Shown here: piece after piece, positions 1 through 7,811 of the stretch
Layout: each line of letters opens with the position of its first letter
Position numbering within the stretch: position 1 is the stretch's first letter
Origin: Eubacterium aggregans
Lineage (GTDB): Bacteria > Bacillota > Clostridia > Eubacteriales > Eubacteriaceae
Direction of reading: 5' to 3'
Assembly (NCBI RefSeq): GCF_900107815.1
Contig: NZ_FNRK01000020.1
Coordinates: 1 to 43,714 of the forward strand
DNA length: 43,714 nucleotides
Program-made: the position numbers and the translations under genes
Notes under the pieces: model-generated
What the model saw: only the letters and a program-made list of their open reading frames with translations
What the model was told of the DNA's origin: nothing
Database searches by the model: none

Positions 1-205
1 CTGGTGGTGGTGCATCCATCTGCTTTGCCTGTCCTCGGCGTTTGCCACGGCCATCGGTCGCAACCACCTCACCAGTTTCAGGATCGAGTCGGCCAATAAG
101 CTTTCGATGCGAACGCCCTTGCTTCTTTTCCTTATCCCAATAGGATGTTGATTCATAGACGTAAGTGATTCCACTGCGTTTATCGTGTTGATGGACAATT
201 GACAT
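1..205 (-). CDS. Transposase, N-terminal fragment (IS4/IS1634-like DDE type)
   Basis: The reading frame is open from 205 to the left edge and encodes about 68 residues beginning MSIVHQHDKRSGITYVYES, followed by WDKEKKQGRSHRKLIGRLD and a basic stretch. From memory this resembles the N-terminus of IS4-superfamily (IS1634-like) transposases of Firmicutes; the DDE core lies outside the window, so the family call is tentative. Start choice: the ATG at 205 has GAGGTG 5 bases upstream. An in-frame ATG at 235 overlaps the TATAAT of the promoter and so lies upstream of the likely transcript start. Transcription points away from bioD, toward the left edge. Confidence 0.65.
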   Translation of the reverse strand, partial: MSIVHQHDKRSGITYVYESTSYWDKEKKQGRSHRKLIGRLDPETGEVVATDGRGKRRGQAKQMDAPPP

Positions 206-233
206 CTCCGTCACCTCGTTACGTGTTTCTTTC

Positions 234-262
234 ATTATATCACATAACGAGCTTCAATTCAA
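234..262 (-). promoter_or_regulatory. IS transposase promoter
   Basis: On the minus strand there is a -35 TTGAAT (262-257), a 17-base spacer and a perfect -10 TATAAT (239-234). It lies about 30 bases upstream of the preferred transposase start at 205. The -35 box is also present in the right-hand IS copy (43706-43711), but the window ends before its -10. Confidence 0.7.
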
Positions 263-307
263 GTCCAAAGTGCTGTTTATTCCTTATTCTATGCGGGTTT
301 CGACGTT

Positions 308-694
308 TCAACATCGTCGTTCCTCGTGATGTAAGACGGGAATGTAGGCTACAACGAGGGTATCGGTGTTTTTTTTATGGGTGGCAAAGTCCCCTTGTAT
401 TTTTGAAAGCTCGATGGTTTCGCCCGATTCCTTGGCCGCCAGGTGGGGGGACAGGGCCGGTTCAAAGCAGTAGCTTACACAGTCACCCGGGTCGTGGTGA
501 AGCCCTGCCATCTGACAAACCTGGACCGCATCTCCGGGAATTAATCGACCGCCTCGGGAAAGGGCACCACTAAGAACGGGCTTGTAATAGGAGGCCTGGA
601 TACCCGCATCCAGAAGGGCCTTTAGAAGCAGACCGCTGACATAGGTTTTACCCACATCTGTTCCTGTTCCGGCAATAAAAAGAGTTTTTCCCAT
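308..694 (-). pseudogene. bioD: Dethiobiotin synthetase, truncated by IS
   Basis: Intact BioD is an ATP-dependent enzyme that forms the ureido ring of dethiobiotin, the step before BioB. The N-terminal half is clear: MGKTLFIAGTGTDVGKT carries the P-loop, and KPVLSG and the HLAA segment follow in family order. Authentic sequence stops after about 115 residues at DTLVV, where the family continues into its EGAGG segment. From base 348 the frame runs into IS sequence and ends after about 13 foreign residues at 308. Normal length is roughly 220-240 residues, so about half is missing, and the product should be inactive. The ATG overlaps the bioB stop (TAATG), indicating translational coupling. Confidence 0.88.
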
Positions 695-1653
695 TAGAGG
701 GCTCCAATGACATAGCCTAAACGGGCCAGCATAGCCTGATCGCTTTTGACATCAATACCGTCGGTGGTGAGCATATCTCCGGTGATGGCAGCATTGGCGG
801 CAGTGGCAAAAAGTCTCTCCCCCTTATCACAAAGGCGCCCCCGGCCGCCAGCCAGACGCAAGGCGGCATTTGGAAGGATGAAGCGGTAAAGGCATACACT
901 GCGCAGAACATCATCCCCGGAGCATAGGGGCTGCTCTGCCAGCGGCGTGCCGGGAATAGGGTTTAAAATATTAATGGGGACCGAGGTAATCTCAAGCTCT
1001 CGGAGGGTAAAGGCCATATTCAGACGGTCTTCCAGGGTTTCACCCAGGCCAAAGATACCACCGCTGCACACCTCAAGACCAGCCTCTTTAGCCCCTTTGA
1101 TGGTTCTGATTTTATCATCGTAGCTGTGAGTGCTACAGACTTTGGGAAAGAATTCACGGGAGGTTTCGAGGTTGTTATGGTAGCGGGTGACACCGGCAGC
1201 CTTCAGTTTTTTAAAATCCTCAGTTTCTAAAAGGCCATGGGAGGCGCAGAGCTTAATGGGGAGGTCGGCGTGGATGGCTTTGTATTGGGCGGCGACGACT
1301 TCCACCTCCTGGGGGGAGAGACGGCGTCCGGCGGTAACATTGGAAAAGCGCAGGATACCCTGATCCCCACAATGCCTGGCCGTGTCGTAAACGGTCTGGG
1401 TGTCTAAAAGGGGATGGACTTCTGCACTGGTTTCGTAATGGCTGGATTGGGCACAGAATTTACAGTTTTCAGAGCAATGGCCTCCCTTTCCACTAACAAT
1501 GGTGCAGAGATCAAAGGTATTACCGCAAAAGTGCTTTCGCAGTTGTGTGGCGGCATCTGCCAGATGATTCAATGGGACCTGGGATAGGGTGGAAGCCTCC
1601 TGACGGGTAACCTGTCCGCCCTTTAAAATTTTTTGGGTTAGGGTATTAAGCAT
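694..1653 (-). CDS. bioB: Biotin synthase
   Basis: Radical-SAM enzyme that inserts sulfur into dethiobiotin to give biotin. The 319-residue length is normal for the family. The 4Fe-4S/SAM cysteines are in CSENCKFC (C60, C64, C67), preceded by the typical GKGGH segment. Conserved downstream blocks include the SGGIFGLGET region and NILNPIPGTPL. The start at 1653 lies inside the end of bioY (8-base overlap), with GGAGG upstream located in bioY coding sequence, so the genes are co-translated. It is the middle gene of bioY-bioB-bioD'. The protein itself looks intact, but its substrate supply from BioD is broken in this copy of the locus. Confidence 0.95.
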   Translation of the reverse strand: MLNTLTQKILKGGQVTRQEASTLSQVPLNHLADAATQLRKHFCGNTFDLCTIVSGKGGHCSENCKFCAQSSHYETSAEVHPLLDTQTVYDTARHCGDQGILRFSNVTAGRRLSPQEVEVVAAQYKAIHADLPIKLCASHGLLETEDFKKLKAAGVTRYHNNLETSREFFPKVCSTHSYDDKIRTIKGAKEAGLEVCSGGIFGLGETLEDRLNMAFTLRELEITSVPINILNPIPGTPLAEQPLCSGDDVLRSVCLYRFILPNAALRLAGGRGRLCDKGERLFATAANAAITGDMLTTDGIDVKSDQAMLARLGYVIGAL

Positions 1654-2221
1654 TGACAGACCTCCGAAGGAGGGGAATCAGCCGGGTGCCTGCAAGGGAG
1701 GCAATGAGGCAAAGGACCAGATCCCCGGGAATATCCAGGGGGAAGGCGGACAAAAAGATTAACCCCAGGGGCATGGGCTCTCCCATATAAAAATTCAAAA
1801 TGAAATATTTATAGGTCAGCCCAATGCCATAGGTGATGAGAAATCCGCCAAGACTGGCGATGAGGAGATGTTTGAAATGGGGGGAGTCACTTTGACCAGC
1901 AATCAAACCGGTAACACTGGCTGCGGCAATAAAGCCGAGGAGGTATCCAAAGCTGGGGCGCAGGATATAGGCTGGTCCGCCGCCGGCGGCAAAAATAGGA
2001 ATGCCCAGTAGTCCAATGGCGACGTACACAGCAATGGAAAGGGGCCCAAGACGAGGGCCGAGGAGCATACCGGCCAGTAGAACAAAAAAGAACTGGAGGG
2101 TAAAATAGTCCAGATTTGGAACGGGAATCTGGATAAAGGCGCCAATAGCAACCAAAGCCGCAAAAAGGGCACAAAGCACCATTTTTTTAGTTTTGATTGA
2201 GGAGTGATGTTTTTCTGTCAT
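1646..2221 (-). CDS. bioY: Biotin transporter substrate-binding (S) component BioY
   Basis: Integral membrane protein of about 191 residues with roughly six hydrophobic segments. It is the biotin-binding S component of an ECF transporter. Family features visible are the opening helix (ALFAALVAIGAFIQIPVP), the LQFFFVLLAGMLLGPRLG segment and the glycine-rich GGGPAYILRPSFGYLLGF loop. No EcfA/EcfT genes are in the window, so it would use energizing subunits encoded elsewhere or act alone. Start choice: the ATG at 2221 sits 8 bases after GAGG; a TTG at 2227 is also in frame but too close to the binding site. First gene of the bio operon. Confidence 0.93.
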   Translation of the reverse strand: MTEKHHSSIKTKKMVLCALFAALVAIGAFIQIPVPNLDYFTLQFFFVLLAGMLLGPRLGPLSIAVYVAIGLLGIPIFAAGGGPAYILRPSFGYLLGFIAAASVTGLIAGQSDSPHFKHLLIASLGGFLITYGIGLTYKYFILNFYMGEPMPLGLIFLSAFPLDIPGDLVLCLIASLAGTRLIPLLRRSVNA

Positions 2222-2251
2222 ATACAATACCTCGCTATGATTGTTTTTTAT

Positions 2252-2280
2252 ACTATAGCATACAGCGCAAAGTATGTAAA
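2252..2280 (-). promoter_or_regulatory. bioY-bioB-bioD promoter with candidate operator
   Basis: On the minus strand there is a -35 TTTACA (2280-2275), a 17-base spacer and a -10 TATAGT (2257-2252). An imperfect inverted repeat, GCATAC and GTATGT (2258-2263 and 2272-2277), fills the spacer and overlaps the -35. That position suits a repressor such as BirA, which commonly regulates biotin operons in Firmicutes. The arms do not clearly match the GTTAAC-type BirA half-site, so the regulator is not assigned. Confidence 0.55.
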
Positions 2281-2385
2281 CTTAAATAATAAAAAGGTAT
2301 ACGTATGGCGGTAAATACCAGACATTTCCCATAAACTGTCAGTTGAAAAGGCGAAAATTTACAGTGGATTTTAATCTTATGTTAT

Positions 2386-2391
2386 TATAAT
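2386..2391 (+). promoter_or_regulatory. Possible -10 box for the zinc-ribbon gene
   Basis: A perfect TATAAT lies about 36 bases upstream of the ATG at 2427, in an intergenic region divergent from bioY. No convincing -35 hexamer is found at 16-18 bases, so the promoter is only tentative. Confidence 0.35.
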
Positions 2392-2426
2392 AGTAATATA
2401 AATCAAAACAATATGGAGGTATAATC

Positions 2427-2924
2427 ATGGCATTACTTAATACGTTAAATGATTTCGCTAAAAATGTTGGTGAAAAAACCAGTGGAACTTTGGAGGCGAC
2501 GAAACTTGTCACTAAGATTATGGCCCAACGAAAAATTATCACTGAAGCGGAACAAAAAATCGGAGAATACTACTATAAAAAGATTTCTGAAGACGGCACT
2601 CCAGATGATGAAGTGAAAGCTTACTTCGACCAAATTGCTGAAATACAAGAAAACATTGACGAAATGGAAGCTCGGATTGCCGCAATAAAAGCCGCAGCCG
2701 AAAACCCCCTGGACCCAGGGAAAAAACTCTGTGCCCATTGCGGGGCCGTTATTCCGGTTAAATCAAAATTCTGTCCGGAATGCGGTGCCCCCAATGCCGT
2801 TGAAGAGGCCACGGTGGTTGAGCCTGGGGATGAGAATACAGAGGAATCCCAAGGGGGATCCACAGAGGATGCAGAAGGGTCAGCAGCAGAAGGGGCAGAG
2901 ACCGACCCCCATACAGAAGCCTAA
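2427..2924 (+). CDS. Zinc-ribbon protein with coiled coil, function unknown
   Basis: Cytoplasmic protein of 165 residues. Residues about 30-95 are rich in charged heptad-like sequence and probably form a coiled coil. A zinc ribbon follows with CxxC pairs C102/C105 and C116/C119 (CAHCG and CPECG). The tail from about 125 is very acidic and low in complexity. GGAGG stands 8 bases before the ATG. Such zinc-ribbon proteins are common in clostridia without known function. It is separated by about 85 bases from the next small gene, with which it may be co-transcribed. No signal peptide or membrane segment is visible. Confidence 0.75.
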   Translation: MALLNTLNDFAKNVGEKTSGTLEATKLVTKIMAQRKIITEAEQKIGEYYYKKISEDGTPDDEVKAYFDQIAEIQENIDEMEARIAAIKAAAENPLDPGKKLCAHCGAVIPVKSKFCPECGAPNAVEEATVVEPGDENTEESQGGSTEDAEGSAAEGAETDPHTEA

Positions 2925-3009
2925 ATTAAGCCAGCTGGATTTTATATTGACCACCGCGGCTGGGCATCGGTTAGAATGAAGCAATAGATTTCCGAAATGA
3001 GGGTGTACA

Positions 3010-3273
3010 ATGGAATTAAAGATGACGTTCTGTCCTTTTTGCCAGGAAAAGCACGAGGTGGAATTGCGATGGGAAAATGAACAGTACCGGTTTGATGAGA
3101 TTGTCGTGGTTTATCCCAAGGCTGTTTATTATTGTGACCGAACAAACAACGAATTCGTTAGTGCTGGACTGGAAAGTGACAATGAAGAAGCGGCCTATCG
3201 TGCCTATCTTGATCAACATGGCCGGGTAGTCGCGGATGATTTTGAAGAAAATATCGTCTACGAGGAATTATAA
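3010..3273 (+). CDS. Small cysteine-containing protein, possibly YgiT/MqsA-like zinc finger
   Basis: An 87-residue acidic protein beginning MELKMTFCPFCQEKHEVE, followed by a YYC segment and a charged C-terminal half. The spacing recalls the N-terminal zinc finger of YgiT/MqsA-type proteins (antitoxins in toxin-antitoxin pairs). However, the second CxxC is reduced to one cysteine, and there is no helix-turn-helix region and no toxin gene beside it. An antitoxin role is therefore not supported. GAGGG 6 bases upstream supports the start at 3010. The gene ends just before the shared terminator. Confidence 0.6.
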   Translation: MELKMTFCPFCQEKHEVELRWENEQYRFDEIVVVYPKAVYYCDRTNNEFVSAGLESDNEEAAYRAYLDQHGRVVADDFEENIVYEEL

Positions 3274-3282
3274 TTGAGCTGA

Positions 3283-3355
3283 TAAAAAATAAATAGGGCG
3301 GTCACAGGGAAATAGCGTATAGCTGTTTTTAATGTGATCGCCCTATTTTTATTTT
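3283..3355. terminator. Bidirectional intrinsic terminator between convergent genes
   Basis: A 15-base-pair stem is formed by 3291-3305 and 3334-3348 (one G-U pair), with a T-rich tract on the plus side (3346-3355) and an A-rich tract on the left (3283-3293) that is the U tract for the minus strand. It can end both the plus-strand small gene ending at 3273 and the minus-strand glycogen operon. The stop codon of the GH13 gene (3349-3351) lies within its edge. Confidence 0.9.
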
Positions 3356-5247
3356 AAGAGGGGGCGAATAGGGGTATCGTCGCCGTCCAGCTTAAAAATA
3401 ACACCCTCCAGGGGATGGAGGAGAATTTTGTTCATGCACTGGGTTTCTCCGGTGAGGAGATTGGTCCCCAGCCGCCCCACTAAATCAGGATTTTCAAAGG
3501 GGATATAGGCCCGTTTGTTCCGATTGAACAGGCAGAGGAAGGCATCTCCCACAAGGCTGCGCACAAAGGCAAAGACATCGGGCTCAGAGTGTAAGGGGTA
3601 CCATCGCCCGTGTTTAAAAGCCTCATACTCCGCTCGAATGGTGGTAATGGACTGATACCAGGTCAGCAGCTCCTCGTCTTCCTGTCCCCAGGGATAGGTT
3701 CCCCGGTTAAAGGGATCTTCAAAGCCCTGGCATCCGGCCTCGTCCCCATAATAAATACATGGAACCCCAGGGAAGGTCATCTGGAGCAAAGCCAGAGCCT
3801 TTAACCGCTTGAGGGCGAGTTGATACTGGGTGGCAGATAAGGAAAAGGCTTCCTTTTCTGCTTCAGTGCTTAGGGTCGGTGGGTTACCCAGCAGGGTTAA
3901 GATCCGGGTGCGGTCATGGGACCCAATGAGATTCATGTTACCCATAAATTGTCGTCTGGGGTAATGCTCATACAAGGCCATCATTTGGCGGCCGACAGCC
4001 CCGGCATCGATTTGGCCTGTGAAAAATTCAATAAAGGTATCCCGAAAAGGATAATTCATCACAGCATCCAGCTCCTGTCCCATGAAATACCGGCGGTGTT
4101 GGTTGTAGGCCACTTTTCTGGAAGCATCCTCCCAGACTTCTCCGATGAGGACGGCATCCGGTTTTTCTTCGACAAGAACCCTTTTCAGGCCGACAATAAA
4201 ATCATCGGGAAGCTCATCAGCCACATCCAGGCGCCAGCCCGAGGCCCCGGCCCGTACCCAATGGCGAATCACTGAGTCTGGCCCTTTAAAGATAAAATCC
4301 TGGTAACTGGTGTCCAGCTCCTCCACATTGGGCATGGAGGTGATCCCCCACCAGGATTCATAGACATCCGGAAATTCTGAAAAGCGATACCAGCTATGGT
4401 AAGGTGAATCCAGGGATTCGTAGGCCCCCACTGCCGGGTAGTGCCCATAGCGATTAAAATAGATACTGTCATCCCCAGTGTGGTTGAAAACGCCATCTAA
4501 AATAATACGGATGCCCCGCTTCTCGGCTTCGGCGCAGAGGGTTTTAAAAAGGGCTTCATCGCCAAATTCCGGTGAAATTCGGGTGTAATCAGCAGTATCG
4601 TACTTGTGGTTGCTCCGGGCTTCAAAGATGGGGTTCAGATAGAGGATGCTGATATGGAGGCTAGACAAATAGTCCAGCTTTTCGGTAATTCCTTCTAAAT
4701 TCCCGCCAAAAAAATCCCAGTAGTCAATGGAACCATCCTTGCCCCGGAAATAATGGGGGGAATCGGACCAACAGCCATGAACCATGGCATGGGGAAAATA
4801 GGTGGGCTGATAGGTACTCCCCCTGGCAAAACGATCGGGAAAGATCTGATACATAATGCCATCGGTATACCAGCGAGGCGTCTCATGGGACTGTTCATAA
4901 AGGGTGATTTGAAAGGAGGGGGGACAGCTTTCATAAATCTGCCCCTCTCCCCCTAAGTGGTCACCCTGGGTGCCGTAGGTATAGGTTTGTCCACCAGAAT
5001 CGAATCGAAAGTCGTACCAAAGCAGATCAGGCTGCTCGGGCAAGGGAAGTTTACAGATATAAATGTCTGATCCTGGATCGGTGGGCTGCATGTCGAAGTA
5101 ACGCTCTGTATTTTGATAATAGGTCCGCAGTTTAATGTTGGCGGCATCTTCGGCATACACTTTGATGGTAACAAGCGAGCCCGTCGGAAGGGCTCCGAAG
5201 GGCTCGCGGAATGCTAAATCCCAGGAATTATGTCGGAAGTTAATCAA
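3349..5247 (-). CDS. GH13 alpha-amylase family enzyme (neopullulanase/cyclomaltodextrinase-like)
   Basis: Glycoside hydrolase of 632 residues acting on alpha-glucans. An N-terminal beta-sandwich (about 1-120, CBM34-like by position) precedes the barrel. The catalytic set is complete: nucleophile D341 in GWRLDVADELPD, acid/base E370 in LIGEVWED, and D445 in GSHDRTR; the DGVFNHTG block is at 251-258. There is no signal peptide, so it acts in the cytoplasm, probably trimming glycogen or dextrins. The start is a TTG at 5247 whose last bases overlap the glgA stop (TTGA), which implies coupling; no strong separate binding site is seen. Last gene of the glycogen operon, ending at the bidirectional terminator. 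Exact substrate (pullulan, cyclodextrin, maltodextrin) is not decidable here. Confidence 0.88.
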   Translation of the reverse strand: MINFRHNSWDLAFREPFGALPTGSLVTIKVYAEDAANIKLRTYYQNTERYFDMQPTDPGSDIYICKLPLPEQPDLLWYDFRFDSGGQTYTYGTQGDHLGGEGQIYESCPPSFQITLYEQSHETPRWYTDGIMYQIFPDRFARGSTYQPTYFPHAMVHGCWSDSPHYFRGKDGSIDYWDFFGGNLEGITEKLDYLSSLHISILYLNPIFEARSNHKYDTADYTRISPEFGDEALFKTLCAEAEKRGIRIILDGVFNHTGDDSIYFNRYGHYPAVGAYESLDSPYHSWYRFSEFPDVYESWWGITSMPNVEELDTSYQDFIFKGPDSVIRHWVRAGASGWRLDVADELPDDFIVGLKRVLVEEKPDAVLIGEVWEDASRKVAYNQHRRYFMGQELDAVMNYPFRDTFIEFFTGQIDAGAVGRQMMALYEHYPRRQFMGNMNLIGSHDRTRILTLLGNPPTLSTEAEKEAFSLSATQYQLALKRLKALALLQMTFPGVPCIYYGDEAGCQGFEDPFNRGTYPWGQEDEELLTWYQSITTIRAEYEAFKHGRWYPLHSEPDVFAFVRSLVGDAFLCLFNRNKRAYIPFENPDLVGRLGTNLLTGETQCMNKILLHPLEGVIFKLDGDDTPIRPLLK

Positions 5248-6677
5248 ACCAGCTTACCGGCAACCTTTTTGTAATAATAAAGATAGGTTTGGGCGGACTG
5301 GGACCAATCAAAGTTTGTTTTTGCGGCATTATTTACTAAAGTTTTCCAAAGCTCCGGATAGTCGTAGTACAGACCGACCGCGGCCTGGAGGGTGTAAAGC
5401 ATATCGTGGGCGTTATAGGTGGCAAAGCCATAGCCATTGCCTTCTCCAGTGTCCCCGTTGAAATACTGGACCGTGTCTTTAAGGCCCCCGGTTTGCCGGA
5501 CGACGGGGATGCTGCCGTAGCGCATGGCAATCATCTGGGAAAGGCCGCAGGGCTCAAATTTAGAGGGCATGAGGAATAAATCACTACCGGCATAAATTTT
5601 CCGGGAGAGGCCTTCATTAAAATCAATGATAGTGCGCATTTTATCCGGATAAGTGTAGGCCACCTCCCGCAGGATGTTTTCATAGGCCGGATCACCAGTT
5701 CCCAGAATAACCAGCTGGATATCCATCTGCAAAATTTCATGGATGACCGCTGCCACCAGATCTAACCCCTTCTGTTCCACTAGACGGGTAATCATGGCAA
5801 CCATGGGCTTATTGGCGGTAACTGGTAAATCCAGTTCCTCCTGAAGGGCCAGCTTGTTTTCGGTTTTCTTTTTCAGGGAGCGGGTATAGTTCACATAGAT
5901 GGCAGGATCGGTTTGGGGGTTGTATTCCTTCTCGTCGATACCGTTTAGGATGCCCACTTCCTTGTCTGCTATATCCCGGATGACGCCATCCAGACCTTCG
6001 CCGTAAAAGGGATCCTTTATTTCTTCGGCGTAGGAGGGGCTGACGGTGGTCACTAAATCGGAGGTGTACAGCGCCCCCTTCATCAAATTGATCTTTTTAT
6101 AGTATTCCATTGCGGCCGGGAAATAATCGAAATTCAGCAGATGTTGTAAATCATCAAAGCCATAGAGCCCTTGGTATTTCATATTGTGGATGGTAAAAAT
6201 ACTGCGGGTATTCAGATAGTGCCACTGATATTGCTCCTTTAGAAGATAGGGAATCAGTGCGGTTTGCCAGTCGTGGCAATGGAGGATATCCGGATAAAAA
6301 TCAATGTAAGGAATGGCCTCCAGAACCGCCCGGCAAAAATAGATGAAGCGCTCCCCATCATCGTAGTACCCATAAAGCTCAGGACGTTTGAAATAATACT
6401 CATTATCCAAAAAGTAATAGGTTACACCGTCCATCCGGTATTTCTGAATACCGACGTACTGGTCTGTGCGGCCAATGGTTACGTAGAAAATATCCAATAG
6501 CTTGAATTCTTTACTATATTTTTCTGGGATACAGGCATATTTAGGGAGAATGACCCGTATATCGACCTCATCCTTGGGAAAGGCCTTGGGCAAGGCACCC
6601 ACCACATCACCCAGGCCGCCGCTTTTGGCAAAGGGGTAACACTCTGGTGCGGCAAATAATACCTTAAGCTTATCCAT
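5244..6677 (-). CDS. glgA: Glycogen synthase (ADP-glucose, GT5)
   Basis: Transfers glucose from ADP-glucose to the growing alpha-1,4-glucan. The 477-residue length matches bacterial GlgA. The N-terminal KSGGLGDVVGALPKA is the nucleotide-sugar binding signature. DILHCHDWQT, the TIHNMKYQG block and the C-terminal PSKFEPCGLSQMIAMRYG segment (with the retaining-GT glutamate) are all present. The ATG at 6677 lies 2 bases after the glgD stop, with GGAGG upstream inside the end of glgD. Its own stop overlaps the following GH13 start. Fifth gene of the operon. Confidence 0.96.
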   Translation of the reverse strand: MDKLKVLFAAPECYPFAKSGGLGDVVGALPKAFPKDEVDIRVILPKYACIPEKYSKEFKLLDIFYVTIGRTDQYVGIQKYRMDGVTYYFLDNEYYFKRPELYGYYDDGERFIYFCRAVLEAIPYIDFYPDILHCHDWQTALIPYLLKEQYQWHYLNTRSIFTIHNMKYQGLYGFDDLQHLLNFDYFPAAMEYYKKINLMKGALYTSDLVTTVSPSYAEEIKDPFYGEGLDGVIRDIADKEVGILNGIDEKEYNPQTDPAIYVNYTRSLKKKTENKLALQEELDLPVTANKPMVAMITRLVEQKGLDLVAAVIHEILQMDIQLVILGTGDPAYENILREVAYTYPDKMRTIIDFNEGLSRKIYAGSDLFLMPSKFEPCGLSQMIAMRYGSIPVVRQTGGLKDTVQYFNGDTGEGNGYGFATYNAHDMLYTLQAAVGLYYDYPELWKTLVNNAAKTNFDWSQSAQTYLYYYKKVAGKLV

Positions 6678-6679
6678 GA

Positions 6680-7792
6680 TTAAATTCTCCTCCCTTTTCG
6701 TAAAATAATGGGATTGTCTTTGGTTCCAATGAGGGTTGCGTTATCCCGGATTTTAACATCCTTGTCAAAGATGACGTATTTAAGCTTGACATTTTCCCCA
6801 ATCTCTGCTTTTTGCATGATGATGCTGTTGGTAATTTCACAATTGTGTCCAATACGGCTATCCCGGAAGACAATGCTTTTATGGATATCTCCGTCAATCT
6901 GACACCCAGACCCAATAATGGAGTTAGTAACCAGGGAGCCATCTTCATACAAGGTGGGATGATTATCTTTAATCTTGGTATAAATGGGATTATCACCCAG
7001 GAATAATGCCTTCATAATGTCAAAATCCAGTAGATCCATATTGGACTCCAGGTATTTCTGCAGGTTATGGACCCGATTAATGTAGCCAATGTGTGGGGCA
7101 CCGAAAATCCTAAGGGTATCGAGATTATTGCGGATGGCATCCATCAGATCCCATTCCCCCAGCCGTCCTGCGGTATCCAAAAGGCTCAGGAGAATATCCT
7201 TTTTAATAATCAGCATATCCGCATAACAATGATCGGTCATGCCCTCGGACTTATAGGTGATATCCGTCACCCGATATTTGTCAAAGCTGACGAAGGCATC
7301 GTTGTCGTTAAAGCTAAAGGAGGGAATGGTTTTTTTGAAGATCAGGGTAACATCGCTGTTGTTGGTCTTATGAATTTTATAGGCTGGGTTAAAGTCAAAG
7401 CTGGTGATGAGGTTTGGTGCTGAAATAATGACATCATCCACATCTGAGCGGTCCAGAAAACTCCGGTTATTGTAGAGATCTCGAACGCTGATCTTGATAT
7501 AATTGCCAAAGCGGACGCTGTTGCTGCCAGCTAAAATCGAAAGGTCTTGGGTCTTACGACTGAGGGACCATTCCTTCCCTGTACCGAGATGATCGATGAG
7601 GGAGCTGTATTTATGGGAGCCCACCACCCCGATGTGGTTGATGCCGGAATTGACCATGTTGGACAAGGTAAAATCGATGAGCCGGTAGCGGCCGCCAAAG
7701 GGGAGGGTGCTGATGCTGCGGTGCTGAAGCAGTTCATTCAAGTCGGTGTTGTCACCGTCAATGTTTAAAATAAATCCAATTGTTCGTTTCAT
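6680..7792 (-). CDS. glgD: ADP-glucose pyrophosphorylase regulatory subunit GlgD
   Basis: GlgC paralogue of 370 residues that in Firmicutes pairs with GlgC to form the ADP-glucose pyrophosphorylase. It opens MKRTIGFILNIDGDN in place of the glycine-rich LAGGQGSRL loop of GlgC. Losing that nucleotide-binding loop is typical of GlgD and points to a non-catalytic modulating role. FGGRYRLIDFTLSN and the C-terminal hexapeptide-type beta-helix (repeated I-G-x-x-x-x-I pattern) are retained. The start at 7792 has an AGGGGG site upstream; the frame stays open further upstream into glgC, but that is antisense-free overlap without a binding site. 19 bases follow glgC. Confidence 0.93.
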   Translation of the reverse strand: MKRTIGFILNIDGDNTDLNELLQHRSISTLPFGGRYRLIDFTLSNMVNSGINHIGVVGSHKYSSLIDHLGTGKEWSLSRKTQDLSILAGSNSVRFGNYIKISVRDLYNNRSFLDRSDVDDVIISAPNLITSFDFNPAYKIHKTNNSDVTLIFKKTIPSFSFNDNDAFVSFDKYRVTDITYKSEGMTDHCYADMLIIKKDILLSLLDTAGRLGEWDLMDAIRNNLDTLRIFGAPHIGYINRVHNLQKYLESNMDLLDFDIMKALFLGDNPIYTKIKDNHPTLYEDGSLVTNSIIGSGCQIDGDIHKSIVFRDSRIGHNCEITNSIIMQKAEIGENVKLKYVIFDKDVKIRDNATLIGTKDNPIILRKGRRI

Positions 7793-7811
7793 TTGAGTAT
7801 CCCCCTTTAAC

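Larger units (their letters stand above)
1..348 (-). mobile_element. Insertion sequence, 5' part of a copy inserted in bioD
   Basis: The element begins at about 348, inside bioD, and runs off the left edge. Its outer 95 bases (254-348) are repeated exactly, in inverted orientation, at 43620-43714, where they interrupt a different gene. Finding the same sequence at two unrelated gene breaks is what defines this as a mobile element and sets its end at or next to base 348. The two target genes differ immediately beyond it, apart from one shared C that could belong to either side. The internal part encodes the start of a transposase-like protein reading outward. The far end, terminal inverted repeat and target duplication are outside the window. 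Confidence 0.85.

Noticed and set aside
199-573. 124-codon plus-strand frame across the IS end and bioD
   Set aside because: It runs antisense to bioD and across the insertion junction, with no domain and no binding site; it exists only because of the insertion.
3010-3273. Toxin-antitoxin pair with the small cysteine protein as antitoxin
   Set aside because: The preceding gene is a zinc-ribbon/coiled-coil protein, not a toxin, and the MqsA-like DNA-binding part is absent.
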